From the NCBI GenBank assembly GCA_963995525.1, contig OZ023213.1, forward strand, positions 51,641,856 to 51,705,855: DNA of 64,000 nt, read 5' to 3'. The DNA comes from Escarpia spicata. Its lineage: Eukaryota; Annelida; Polychaeta; Sabellida; Siboglinidae. The position numbers and the translations under genes were made by a program. Shown here piece after piece: positions 1-44,498 of this stretch. Positions within the stretch are counted from its first letter, which is position 1; each line of letters starts with the position of its first letter. The notes under the pieces are model-generated. The model made no database searches. It saw nothing but the letters and a program-made list of their open reading frames with translations, and was not told where the DNA came from.

Positions 1-125
1 GACGACCTAAATTTGGGTCTCGATCCACGGGACAAGAACTGCTGGATTTAATCAAGTGTAAATAAAATTGCATTTTCGTATACCATCAAAAACCGATATA
101 TTTCACAAACGATCGGTGTTTTTAG

Positions 126-32487
<32,362 letters not shown>

Positions 32488-32869
32488 ACTATTTCTCAAA
32501 GGACCGTTGCAAAGAACGTGTAAAGTAACGGTTCTTGTAGTTAGACGGGGATATGAGTGGGTGGTGGATGCCATCAAGCTTGTTTCAATGTACACTTTAC
32601 CTATTTGTATATGGAATGTGTTCACGCGTGTGCCACTGGTCACGGAGTATTACAACACACGAGGTGTGTAGGCTCTATGTAGCCCGGAGTAATAATTTCA
32701 TGCAAACATGGTGTTTATGCATCGTTGACTCTTTTGTTGTCGCCGTGTATATGTATGTATATGTGTATGTGTACCTAAATGTGTATATAAGTCCTAATTA
32801 TGAATATGTTTAGACATGTTTTCTTGCAGTAGTGTATATGTTGTCCGTGGTGGTGAATACCTCTCGATT

Positions 32870-33215
32870 TGAAGGCTTTACGAGTTCCTGTAATATCCTA
32901 GACGCGTGTCAATATAGGTTTAGACATTCCGTGCCAACTAACAGCGCTCTGTTTGATTTATTTGATGACATCACAAATGCGCTAAAACATAAGAACTGTG
33001 CAATTGTATTTATTTATACATATTACGACAGCTTTTTATACTGTTGACCATCGACTCCTCTATAAAACTTGAGCTTTATGGCATTAGTGGATATGTGTAT
33101 AGTTGGATCAGTAGTTACTTCTATAATCGTAATCAATTTGAAATAATGTACGGTTACAGTTCTAACACACAGAATTACAAATGGAGTTCCTCAGGGTTCT
33201 TTACATTGACCGAAA
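32870..33215 (+). pseudogene. LINE reverse-transcriptase fragment (jockey/CR1-like)
   Basis: Read with frameshifts: NILDACQYRFRHS, SALFDLFDDITNAL, a mutated VFIYTYYDSFLYC at the first catalytic motif, then YGISGYVYSWISSYFYNRNQ and NGVPQGS. The order matches RT fingers and palm. It lies just downstream of the channel stop codon, in or beyond the 3' UTR. Confidence 0.65.
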
Positions 33216-33239
33216 CTGTTTTTCAGTATATCATTGATA

Positions 33240-34105
33240 TATGAAATGTTCCTAAGCTTGTCACATGTGACTTAATTTCTGAATAACCCCGAACATCGTC
33301 TGTTCAGCCAATGATAGAAAACACTTTGACAATACAGTAGGCAACGATCTGTATAAATTGCAGTTTTATTTCCAAATCAACACATTGTGTTTGAACTTAA
33401 TCTAAACCCAATTATATTTTCTGGTTGAAAATGTCAAATATAACAAATATAAAATATATGAACATGAAAAACAGACTTACAGTCAAGTAAAGTCTAAACT
33501 CCACACAAGTTTAGTATCGTGAACAGATGAAGGCAAGTACTTGACCGCTATAATATGTACATGTTATATTTAATTCTGCTTTGCCACATTTATTATATGG
33601 CGTGGAAGTATGGTGAAATACGTGTTGTACAATCTGTTTTTAAATTTGCAACAATAGTAACGTGTGTATCATTTACGAACTCAAACTTATATAAAACGCT
33701 CCTAGAAATTGTCGACATAACAGTAGCACGACGTTGTAATTTTACTTCAATGTTTCTCTTTTCATACTGTTTACTAATATGCTTTGTATATTTTATGTCA
33801 ACATTTGATTTGTTTGAATAAACGCTTTTGACTTTGTCTTTTGACGATGTTGGAGGCTACGTACGAGAGAGCGAATGGAAAAACCGTGATGGAAATGAGG
33901 TATCGGACGTGTTTCAGTTGTGATAAGGAAGTGCACTTATTCTGTAGTAGTTTATTCCATGCTACAGCCAAGATAGTTTCTGGTATGTATAACTACAATG
34001 CCATCTACATACCAATGCATACACACTAATCGCTGACTGTCGCTAAATGCATACGCAAACCTAAACGTCACAAATTACAGCGCGCTGCCATACGTTATAA
34101 CGTAA
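33240..34105. other. Intergenic DNA, no gene recognised
   Basis: AT-rich. Open frames at 33555-33821 and 33841-34029 have no recognisable motif and no clear coding character. Confidence 0.35.
33817..33822 (+). promoter_or_regulatory. Candidate AATAAA polyadenylation signal
   Basis: First canonical AATAAA I noticed downstream of the channel stop codon, 1.33 kb away, followed by a T-rich stretch. The long distance and the LINE fragment in between make this tentative. Confidence 0.3.
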
Positions 34106-34108
34106 GCA

Positions 34109-34440
34109 TTACTTACTTAGACTTAGTTCCTCCTGTTCCTTTTGGGACATCGGGCGACGAGGTTTCGATGTTCCTCTGGTATGGTTATTTGCGACTTCGT
34201 TGGCCTCATTCCAGGTAATTCCCATTTCTGCCAAGTCGTCTATAAATGTCTTACAACAGGTCTTAGTTGGCCTTCCTCTTTTCCTGTTACCACCGTCCGG
34301 TACCCACCCCATCGATACATGCGCAAATCTCTCCCTCGGTAGACGTAGTACATGCCCAGCTATTCTCGTTGTCTACACTTGACAATGTGATCCAGTCTCT
34401 CCAGACCTGCCCTCCTCCTCGCTGTTTCATTGGTGAAATT
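34109..34440 (-). pseudogene. LINE C-terminal tail fragment
   Basis: The minus-strand frame gives MGWVPDGGNRKRGRP, then FIDDLAEMGITWNEANEVANN and a KPRRP end. This is the GRP-rich tail that follows the RT thumb in many animal LINEs, with a decayed GHV/LR upstream part around 34330-34430. Confidence 0.65.
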
Positions 34441-34913
34441 TCATACGATATCTACGTGGTGAATCTGTTAGAAAAGTTTTTTTTTAATGAAATCCTTTCG
34501 AAAATAGACCGACGAAATCCAAATCAGAAATGTTGTTGCAAAGGCTTTAATTTTTTAGTTTAAATGGGACAAAGAGAAAGCAGATCAGGGAGATCGGGTA
34601 ATTCTGCATGTAATCGTATCTGACAGGTAAGAAACAACATCAGCATAACATGCGCGATGTACTACGATATATTGTAAAGGATGCTAACTTCGTACGTCCG
34701 GTTTCTGATAGGTATAGCAGATTTGAAAGTTGGCGTCTTTATCGAAATATTTTAAATAATGTTATTGAATTAAAATTAATGTTCTCATATTTTTTAACTC
34801 AATCGATGACATATAACTGTTAGGTAATTATATAACCAATTATTTGTTCAAACGTTTCTTCGCGATTAAGTTAAAATGGCATGATAACTATATTAATGCT
34901 AAGTGCAGCAAAT

Positions 34914-35094
<181 letters not shown>

Positions 35095-35854
35095 TAAACT
35101 TGAACTAAACCGCTGATTGAACGTATTTTCGCTCCCCGCCCCCTCGCTGTCGACCAGTGGTATTAGCGCATGGACGTGGCCATAGCACTACCGGGTACGG
35201 TAAGCAAACTCGCCCGCTTAGATGTCAATATCAGACTGGTTGTAATAAGCGCAATATCAATTGCAATCAGGGATGTGTGTCTACTAGTACACCGAGCGTA
35301 TCGTTTAAATTAAAAACTGACCTTTATAAACTTGCGTATACATTTTAGCTCCCTGGCGTTTTGATCCATCTGTTGACGATGCTGTTGGCTTATCGATTCT
35401 GAGATTGACTACCACTTTGTATTCAGGCCCGTAGCCAGCTATACACAACGGGGGTTCACATTTTTCCAATACAGGGGGCGCCAGACATTCGTGTGGGGTT
35501 ATAGTTTTCACAATGCAAAGGGCGCCACTTGGTCACGTGGTAGTTCACCCCGTAATGCAGATGGTCGGGTTTCTAGCTGAAAGGATAATAAAATGGGTTG
35601 TGACCTTCATCGACCGTGCGGTTTCAACTTATATTCAAACACTACATTAGCATCACCAGCAGGTCATTAGCGAGGATGTTTCGAGGGTGGGGGAGTGGGA
35701 TTCATATATATGGTCTGTGGACATTTGTCCCATTTTGTTGCTGATTAAGCATAATGTATACCCAATTTTATTCATAAAAGCCAACAGGAAATTATATTAC
35801 ATGATTAACACAACTGACTTATTTTAGTAGAAACACTTCACCGTATGTGCGGTT

Positions 35855-35857
<3 letters not shown>

Positions 35858-35901
<44 letters not shown>

Positions 35902-36033
35902 ATTATTATGTGTATATATATATATATGATATTATTATGTATATATATATATATATATATATACATAATAATATCATATATATATATATACACATAATAA
36001 TATCATATATATATATATATATACACATAATAA
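35858..36033. repeat. (AT)n with nested palindromes
   Basis: Alternating AT interrupted by ATGATATTATTATGT and its reverse complement ACATAATAATATCAT, twice on each side, making a large self-complementary block. Confidence 0.85.
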
Positions 36034-36753
36034 TATCATAAACGAGGCAGTGAGGAATGTGACTGTGTCCAAGTTTTGTTAGAGTAAACATTTAGTGTTA
36101 CAATTTGTTGATATTAACAATGTGGTTTTCAGTCAATTAATACATTATATATGTAACAGATCTGCAACGCAAAATGTCCAGAACTTATCAATAACATAAT
36201 TCAGTCAGTAATTTAATAAACCTTTATAAATAGAAGATTAGAAAACATTTCCTTTTGTGGAATTTCAATTAAATTATAGGTATCAAACACTCGAGTACCG
36301 TAACCTATAGGCCACACTGACCGCAGGAAACGTTATCTGTATTTGGCAGCTGACAAACAAAATGAAGGCAATAATTAAGAAAAAACTATTTCACACTTTC
36401 TGGCCAATATTAGGCCCCCTTTCTGAGACCTATAACTATGCAACCAGCAACAACAGGATTTCGGCAACCACAACTAAGGCCACGTAATTTACGGTTTCTC
36501 ACCAGCATGCGCATTTTAAAAAGGTGTCGTTAAACTTTATTTATTAATGTTCAAATAAAATTGATTTGTGTCAAGCTCGATGAATGTATCTAAATGTTTG
36601 CCTTTTGTACGAAATACACTCGTTAAATATCTTAATTTGATGATTGTTGAGAATAGCCCTTTGATATTCGGTAGATAGCTCAATTAGCATACTAAAAACA
36701 GCACCCATAATTTACATGTTAATATAATTCTGAAGTTAAGCCAATAGTAATTT

Positions 36754-38022
36754 TATATGGACCAATACACTGTATCTGTTCTCGTTTGTTCTTTAATCAG
36801 TGTTAAGTCATTGCCACCCCTTTCACTCACTAGCATTTAACATGATGCTTATATGGCCCAATACACTGTATATGTTCTCGTTTGTTCTTTAATCAGTGTT
36901 AAGTCATTATCACCCCTTCACCCACTAGCATTTAACATGATACTTATATGGCCCAATACACTGTATCTGTTCTCGTATTTGTTCTTTAATCAGTGTTAAG
37001 TCATTGTCACCCCTTTCACCCACTAGCATTTAACATGATACTTATATGGACCAATACACTGTATCTGTTCTCGTATTTGTTCTTTAATCAGTGTTAAGTC
37101 ATTGCCACCCCTTTCACCCACTAGCATTTAACATGATACTTATATGGACCAATACACTGTATCTGTTCTCGTATTTGTTCTTTAATCAGTGTTAAGTCAT
37201 TGTCGCCCCTTTCACCCACTAGTATTTAACATGATACTTATATGGACCAATACACTGTATCTGTTCTCGTATTTGTTCTTTAATCAGTGTTAAGTCATTG
37301 TCGCCCCTTTCACCCACTAGCATTTAACATGATACTTATATGGACCAATACACTGTATCTGTTCTCGTATTTGTTCTTTAATCAGTGTTAAGTCATTGCC
37401 ACCCCTTTCACCCACTAGCATTTAACATGATACTTATATGGACCAATACACTGTATCTGTTCTCGTATTTGTTCTTTAATCAGTGTTAAGTCATTGCCAC
37501 CCCTTTCACCCACTAGCATTTAACATGATACTTATATGGACCAATACACTGTATCTGTTCTCGTATTTGTTCTTTAATCAGTGTTAAGTCATTGTCGCCC
37601 CTTTCACCCACTAGCATTTAACATGATACTTATATGGACCAATACACTGTATCTGTTCTCGTATTTGTTCTTTAATCAGTGTTAAGTCATTGCCACCCCT
37701 TTCACCCACTAGCATTTAACATGATACTTATATGGACCAATACACTGTATCTGTTCTCGTATTTGTTCTTTAATCAGTGTTAAGTCATTGCCACCCTTTC
37801 ACCCACTAGCATTTAACATGATACTTATATGGACCAATACACTGTATCTGTTCTCGTATTTTTTCTTTAATCAGTGTTAAGTCATTGCCACCCCTTTCAC
37901 CCACTAGCATTTAACATGATACTTATATGGACCAATACACTGTATCTGTTCTCGTATTTGTTCTTTAATCTGTGTTAAATCATTGTCGCCCCTTTCATCC
38001 ACTAGCATTTAACATGATACTT
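36754..38022. repeat. Minisatellite, 98-bp unit, ~13 copies
   Basis: Units start TATATGGACCAATACACTG, pass TTAATCAGTGTTAAGTCATTG and end TTTAACATGATACT. The first two units are 96 and 95 bp, later ones mostly 98 bp. Differences are single bases (CCACC/CGCC, GGCCC/GGACC). The last unit is broken at 38022. No coding frame is kept. Confidence 0.95.
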
Positions 38023-38427
38023 ATGAGAACCATTGTCACTATGCAGTGAAATGTCGATATCAAACTTAATCACTCAAATAAATTATTTGGTATAACTGTG
38101 TTTGTTTTGTTTGCATCAGTCACCTCTGACTGGCTACAATTTGGAGTATTGTTTTTTAGAGTAAAGTTGGCTTCTTGTGTATTTGTTATCCCTTTAACAC
38201 CTATATAAATCAGGCTGCCCTGGCATGATGGTTAATGTTTGAACAACATCCAGCAGGTTTTAGGAGAGGGTTCACGCTTTTGAGAAACAGTGAATAATCT
38301 TAACATAAACTTAGAGGTTCTTCTGAAAGATTATATTTGAAGGGTTTTTCATATTTTGGAGAAAGGGGGTTCACAAAAAGAGGGTTCACGGGGTTCAGAT
38401 GAACTCCCCTGGCTACGGGCCTGTTAT

Positions 38428-38495
38428 TTATGCGTTTCTAAGCTTGGTTTCCGAGGATTTACGCGCAATAGAATATAACTTATTATTATTACCAG
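38428..38495 (-). repeat. SINE body fragment (same family as 40838-41015)
   Basis: AAGCTTGGTTTCCGAGGATTT, then CGCAATAGAA and (TTA)n, is the reverse complement of 40945-41012. The tRNA-like head is missing. It starts right at the end of the inverted-repeat element. Confidence 0.65.
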
Positions 38496-38499
38496 TACC

Positions 38500-39630
38500 A
38501 AAAAACAGCTATAGGTGGCTTCAAAATAGGCCTAGTAGTTATGACGTGCTGTCGTGTCCTGCATTGGCAGCGCTTAAACAAGGTTTTATTATACCTATGT
38601 GTTACCAAACAATACATATATGCAACGAGCATACACTGGGTGTAGGCGTAATAGACAGAGGGGTCTCTTTCACAAAACGAACCTACGTTTTAGAGGGAAT
38701 GTCCAGGCCACCTCTACGAAGCGTTACAGGGGACGGGGCGTTTCACAAAGGTTTAAATGTAGCGTGTCATTCTTTATGGATGACCCCTTCCCCGAACGCT
38801 ATTATCTACACTCGTGATTTTCATTTCATCAACGACAATAACTTCGTTATCAACGCCATAAATCCGAACACCGTAAATAGCACCTCACATTCTATATAAA
38901 TTTGTACGCGATATTTTACTGAAAATTACGATTATTGCTGTCTCAGTAGTGTTGCCCATTTTTTCACACACGGTATGGATGGATATACCTAGAAAGATTA
39001 AATACAAAATATAATCTCTAATCAAGGATAACTTCTGACTCCTGCTTTAGAACGTTCACCCCCGCAGCAACTGCAATACATATTAGATGCATTAGTAGCT
39101 GGTTCGAACAGCGTTAACGTCATTTTATCACATACCGCTTGCGAGTGACACAAACTTAGTGCTGGAAAATGAGGGAATTGTGCACTTTTATATAAAAATA
39201 AGACACTTTGTTCACCTATCTATACATCAAGGGAACCATTTTAAAGATTGGAGGCATTCCAGATTTTACTGCGTTCAGAAATAGCCGCCATTCATAAAAA
39301 ACAACCGCCATATTCAACTTCCGTACATCTTATCAACACCTTTACATAGAGCAATAATATTTGTGTCTACATGTAGGTTTTAGGGGTCAAATATTTCAAA
39401 TTTGTTACATTAGGACTTCTCCTACATTCGCATCCGCCATTTTGATAACTGCGAAACGTAGAACCATATAGTTTACCTTTTTGAATAGTTTGGAGGATAG
39501 CGATTTCATAAAAATAATTACACTTTTCCTTCGTATGCAGGCCTCAAGAAAAACATAACTCAGAGCCACAAAGTTGATGTCACAATGTATGTTTTTTACA
39601 TGTGATGATTTCAAATACATTAATCTCACT
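38500..39630. other. Intergenic DNA, nothing recognised
   Basis: An open frame at 38399-38899 overlaps repeat borders and shows no family motif. The rest is AT-rich without signals that I can name. Confidence 0.35.
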
Positions 39631-39633
39631 CAC

Positions 39634-39855
<222 letters not shown>

Positions 39856-39859
39856 CTTG

Positions 39860-40835
39860 ATAAATCTAGTTATCTGTTTCCCTTTCACTGCATATGTAAC
39901 CTCCATTAACACCAATGCTGTGCAAAATTCGTGAAATTCTCCTTCCTCGTTTCTAAAAAAAGTCGACCTAAACCTGACACCCATATATTTCGCCCCAATT
40001 TGGTGATGGATTTTGAAATATTGGTGCATTCTGCAAAATAGCCACTGTGCAAATACGCGAGCAACTTGCGTATATTTATTGGTTCATTGTGAAAGATGTA
40101 AAGCAGTAGTCCATTCAGTATTCACTGCACCAACATGTCCCATGTGAAAGTGCTCGAAAAAAATTCACATATCACACCAAAACGGTATTTTCAAAGGCGC
40201 TGTGATGATGCGAGTACATGTCATATGTGACGTCACATCTCGGCATCCCGAAAAGCGCACCAAACATATGCATATTCCAAAATGTCCGGATGCATAAAAT
40301 GTGGAATTTCTAATTCATTGAATTTTGTTGCTTGGTGGACATGGAAATGGATACCAGGATGTAATATAATATGAATTCAAGCAATGAATGTTTTTATTCC
40401 TTTAAATTCTCAGGGTAATGGCGGACGCATCGTTTATGTCGTCTTACTCCAGGTCAAATTTAACCTCAATTACCCAGGCGCCGTTAGGTGGCAGCACTTT
40501 TCGCCCCTTACAACCGCCTGGGAGATTAATTTTCTGCCAATGTTACCGGTAGAGGGCTTTAACCCAAATTCAGGTAGAAACGATGATTGGCTCTCAGGCC
40601 ATCCATGAAATAACAAATTAAATAAGGATACACTTTTATCAGGTAATACTATATTATAAATACTGTTCAACATTAAACTTGTATTGAAACATGTCACATA
40701 AAAAACAAAAGACTAAGTGTGAATAAGCATGATATAAATACCAAACAAGGACTAATTTAACGAAAGAAACGATATCGCGCGCAACGGTCGGACTGCTAAC
40801 TAATACGTGTAGTTGCGAAAGTACAACCAAAACGT
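39860..40835. other. Intergenic DNA, nothing recognised
   Basis: No coding frame of note. A GC-richer patch at 40470-40610 has a short open frame on each strand and no motif. Confidence 0.35.
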
Positions 40836-40837
40836 TG

Positions 40838-41015
40838 TGATCTTGGTGGCTAAGTCGGTAGCGTGTGGAGCAACTATTCTCAGGCTTTTCGGTTCGAATC
40901 CCGCAGAGTACACGAAACTGTTGTTTTGTATAATAATAATAATAATAATAATAAGATAACTTCTATTGCGCCTAAATCCTTGGAAACCAAGCTCAGAGGC
41001 GCATAAGCGTATTCG
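40838..41015 (+). mobile_element. tRNA-derived SINE
   Basis: The head has a Pol III A box TGGCTAAGTCGG at 40847-40858 and a perfect B box GGTTCGAATCC at 40891-40901, 44 bp apart as in tRNAs. The acceptor ends do not pair, so this is not a tRNA gene. A (TAA)n stretch at 40929-40953 is followed by a body segment (CTATTGCGCCTAAATCC, CAAGCTCAGAGGCGCATAAG) that recurs in reverse at 38428-38495. Confidence 0.7.
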
Positions 41016-41217
41016 TTTAGTTTAAGATTCATTTTATTTTGTATAATACTATTTTGGGCACTATTTGGTAATTTAATTTCGTTATCGAAAACATACATAA
41101 TATATAAACATTCTGGGGGATAGGCGTGCTAACTAGCAGTGAGCTGTCAAAAGGCGGTTTCCGAACCAGATTCTCTTCCCGACGAAGTCACGCCTGCCGG
41201 GCGAGAGTCAGTTAATA

Positions 41218-41480
41218 GTCAGGTTATTTTAGTTTTTTTTTAGATTTGCAAACCTATATATTTTTGGAAACGTTATGACATAGTGAATCTGAAAACCAAT
41301 GTTTACATTTTTTAAAGGTATATATGGCGGCCATCTTGGATTCTTAAAATACTGGACACTGAAAACCTATATTTCTCAATATATGAGCTGCTAAAGCACC
41401 CAGGCTTTGGATTTTGGTGGCTAAACCTACATACTGATGGGCAAGGAATCCAATAGGATAAATTACATTCACCATAGCAT
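41218..41480 (-). repeat. Dispersed repeat family R, copy 1
   Basis: Reverse-complement relative of the copies at 52145-52385 and 52440-52705. Shared phrases include GATTTGCAAACCTATA, AACGTTATGA, GGCGGCCATCTTGGATTCTTA, TTTTGGTGGCTAAACCTACAT and GGGCAAGGAATCCAAT. No coding potential. Confidence 0.75.
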
Positions 41481-41856
41481 AATGACATAACTAGTTTATG
41501 ACGGTTATACATGTTATGACTGAATAATATGCCGTGCAATGGCGAAAGGTGCAAGTGACATTTTTACCAAAAATGATTTAACATCACAATCGCACATTTT
41601 GAAGAAGTGCCAATTTATTATATTATAAATAACACAGTTTAGCTCTTAGATTGGCTTGAAATGACAAGGCACAAGGGTGCAAGTGACAATGAATTTGTAT
41701 TTTACAATGACAAAAGAGAGTAATTGAATCGACGCGTTATTAGGACAAAACATCCAATCAGTGCAGTGCTATCTTACTAAGTGAGGCGGGAGAAAACGGT
41801 ACCATGAATTTTGCGAATATATATCGCGGTTTGATGGACGAGTGATTACATGACAC

Positions 41857-42061
<205 letters not shown>

Positions 42062-42881
42062 CCCATCTTAACGAAATGAGTCGCATGTCGGAAACTTCCA
42101 ATATTGAGTTATTAGTAGCGTTGGAAAGAGCAGAATCTCTGCTTTCACATGGTCTATCATGTAAGAAGATATCATAATTCTAACTGAAGTTATGGCTTAA
42201 CAAACACATGTGGGGTAGAAACCTTCAAACCCAGGAAACGGCCGTCAAAGTTGATGCAAAATATTCGTTATGTTTATATATATATATATATGAAATGTAC
42301 CTTAGTTACCGCGGACAGATCTAGCTAAAATTTTGTGCTCGTCAGGCTCGCTTCCATCCGTTAAGTCTTCCAAAAAATACTCCTCGATCAAACTGTCAAT
42401 CTGTGCGCGATCACTTCCATCCGAATTTAACACCTTCGCCACGTTAAACGCCGTTCTTCATGTCTTCTTAATCGTTATCTGGGTCAGCAGTGACGCGGTG
42501 AAATACATTGTGCGCATGCGTGTGTTTACAGATTATGTAAATGACCCATCACTGAACCAATTAGAACAGTTGCTTGGGTCACGCAGTTGCTGTTGCTACC
42601 ACGTGATCCAAATTGTTTACACAGCTGGCCTAAACAGGGGGCGTCTTCCAAGCTCTCTGGAGGTCACAGAATGTAGTTATTAGCATAGTTATGCCTATAT
42701 ATAGGAAGATGACGCGTCAAGCTTCGTGGTGATATCCCATATGTTAGGAGCGTCCCAAAATTAGCAGTTGCGAACGCGCGCAATTACTGGCATTTTCGGC
42801 GTTATTTTAAGGAAATCGAGCGGAACACTTCGCACAGCTCTACAAAAATCGCTTTAAAATACACAAAACAGAGTTAATTAG

Positions 42882-43024
42882 TGTAATGAACATAACACCG
42901 TCTGATGCTGCCACCTGTCGTATAGTTTATAGTGATTTAAACATGTTGGAACTCTCCTGTAGTTACGAGAATAAAGAAGTTAGTTCTGTCACCGAAGCCA
43001 CGATGTACGTGTCACTATTTTATA
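42882..43024 (+). repeat. Gypsy 2 5' LTR (143 bp)
   Basis: Begins TGTAATGAACATAAC and ends CACTATTTTATA. It is unusually short for Gypsy and ends in TA, not CA. A short open frame within it is not coding evidence. Confidence 0.88.
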
Positions 43025-43370
43025 TTTGGCGACGAGAGATGCGCGAAACAGAACCAAAAGACAAGTGTGTGAGTAGTGTCGTCTACCACAGAGCACAGAG
43101 ACGTGTGTAAAATGCGCATATGAAGAAACGGTTAGTGTTAAGTCCGTTATGAACGTGTTGTTCAATTTTAATCCGTTGGCCGTGTTGTCCGCCACGAGAA
43201 CCATACCACAGACAGTGCCGTGTGCAAAAAATGAGCGGGAACCACGCATACTGAGAACATGTGACATTCGTATCAAGTCGGTTGTTTACTGTGTAAAACT
43301 AGTAAACAAGCCAGCAGTCGTGATTCAGTAGACTGTATCTGCATGGAGTAGATTTGTGCAGGATGCAGTC

Positions 43371-44498
43371 ATGGCAACGTCGTTAAATGTGCCGTGCATA
43401 CAGCCTTTTGAAAGCGAACTTTCCGATAGTGACGCCTCGTTAGGTCCCAAATGGGATAAGTGGCTACTCAGATTCGAGAACTATCTGTCCGCCATCGCAG
43501 TAAATGACGAAGGACAGAAGAGAGCACTGTTGTTGCATGCAGTTGGCAGTACAATATTCGATATTTTTGTCAACCTGCCGAACAGAGGGACAACTTATGA
43601 ACAGGCCAAAACAGCGCTAACAGCATACTTCAAGCCGAAGGTTAATCGTGAGTATGAACGTGCCGTGTTTAGACGCATGCATCAAGAGAGTGGCGAAAAA
43701 ATTGACGCTTACCATACCCGTCTCCGCCAGGCAGCGGCCAGTTGCGAGTTCAACGACATTAACGGTGAAATTAAATCACACGTGATACAGACAACCACAG
43801 ACTCAAAACTGCGTAAACAAGGACTGACAAACGATGCGTTGACGCTAGGCGACATAATCGAAGCGGGTCGAAATAACGAGCTAGCGCAAGCCCAAAGTTT
43901 GGACATTGAAAAAGACTTGTCAGGCATCCAACAAGATGCCAAGACAATCGGTCGCACGTTCGGACAGTCGAAACGTAGAAAACCACAACATGGTGTAACA
44001 AAATGTAGATACTGTGGGAAAGGTTTTCCGCATGTAGGAGGAAAGGAAACTTGCCCGGCATTTGGTAAACAGTGTTTTGTGTGTTATGGACGAAACCATT
44101 TTGCTAATTTTTTTCCTAAGAAAGGTCAGAAAAATACCACAAACAAACAGTTTGTGAGGAAATCAGTTCGTGCAGTTAGTGATGAGGTTGAGGATTACGT
44201 ATTTACAGTAGGGACTGTAACTGATGAAAGCACGGAGAGTGATGGTTGTGAAAATAATATAAATGATGTTTCCGCAAACACTGAGGGTGATGTTTGTGAA
44301 AGTATTATACATGGTGTTTACAATAGCACTTTTGTAGTAAAACCGGCGAAGTTCAAAATCGAGTTTGAAAAGTGTTCAGTGATGATGACAGCTGATAGTG
44401 GTGCATCGTGTAGTCTAATTGATGAGAGTACGTTTCAGAACAAATTGAAGAGTGTTCGTCTTGAAACATGTCATGACAAACTGAAAGCATATCAATGA
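43371..44498 (+). pseudogene. Gypsy 2 gag-protease, truncated by deletion
   Basis: ATG at 43371. The capsid-type region has KWDKWLLRFENYL and FKPKVNREYERAVFRRM, a Gypsy-family pattern. The zinc knuckle CRYCGKGF...CPAFGKQCFVCYGRNHF is at about 44002-44102, with Phe where the final Cys is expected. The aspartic protease starts with TADSGASCSLID at about 44390, where DSG is the active-site triad. The frame ends at 44498 shortly after, where an internal deletion removed the rest of the protease and the spacer before RT. Confidence 0.85.

Larger units (their letters stand above)
35424..38423. mobile_element. ~3.0-kb terminal-inverted-repeat DNA element carrying a minisatellite
   Basis: The left end CAGGCCCGTAGCCAG at 35424 is matched by CTGGCTACGGGCCTG ending at 38423. 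A GGGGGTTCACA phrase lies inside both ends in inverted orientation, at 35451-35461 (left) and near 38367-38377 (right). Such CAGG...GTAGCCAG ends occur in hAT-type non-autonomous elements of marine invertebrates, as far as I recall. No transposase frame is present. The interior holds an AT-palindromic run and thirteen 98-bp repeats. Flanking 8-mers do not form a clean target-site duplication. Confidence 0.6.

Noticed and set aside
38399..38899. 166-codon + strand open frame
   Set aside because: It begins inside a transposon end and a SINE fragment, and the rest has no recognisable motif or codon signal.
40843..40915. tRNA gene
   Set aside because: A and B boxes are present but acceptor and anticodon stems do not form, and the sequence continues into a SINE body.
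42333..42683. 116-codon + strand open frame
   Set aside because: Opposite strand of an acidic minus-strand stretch inside a DNA element; no motif of its own.
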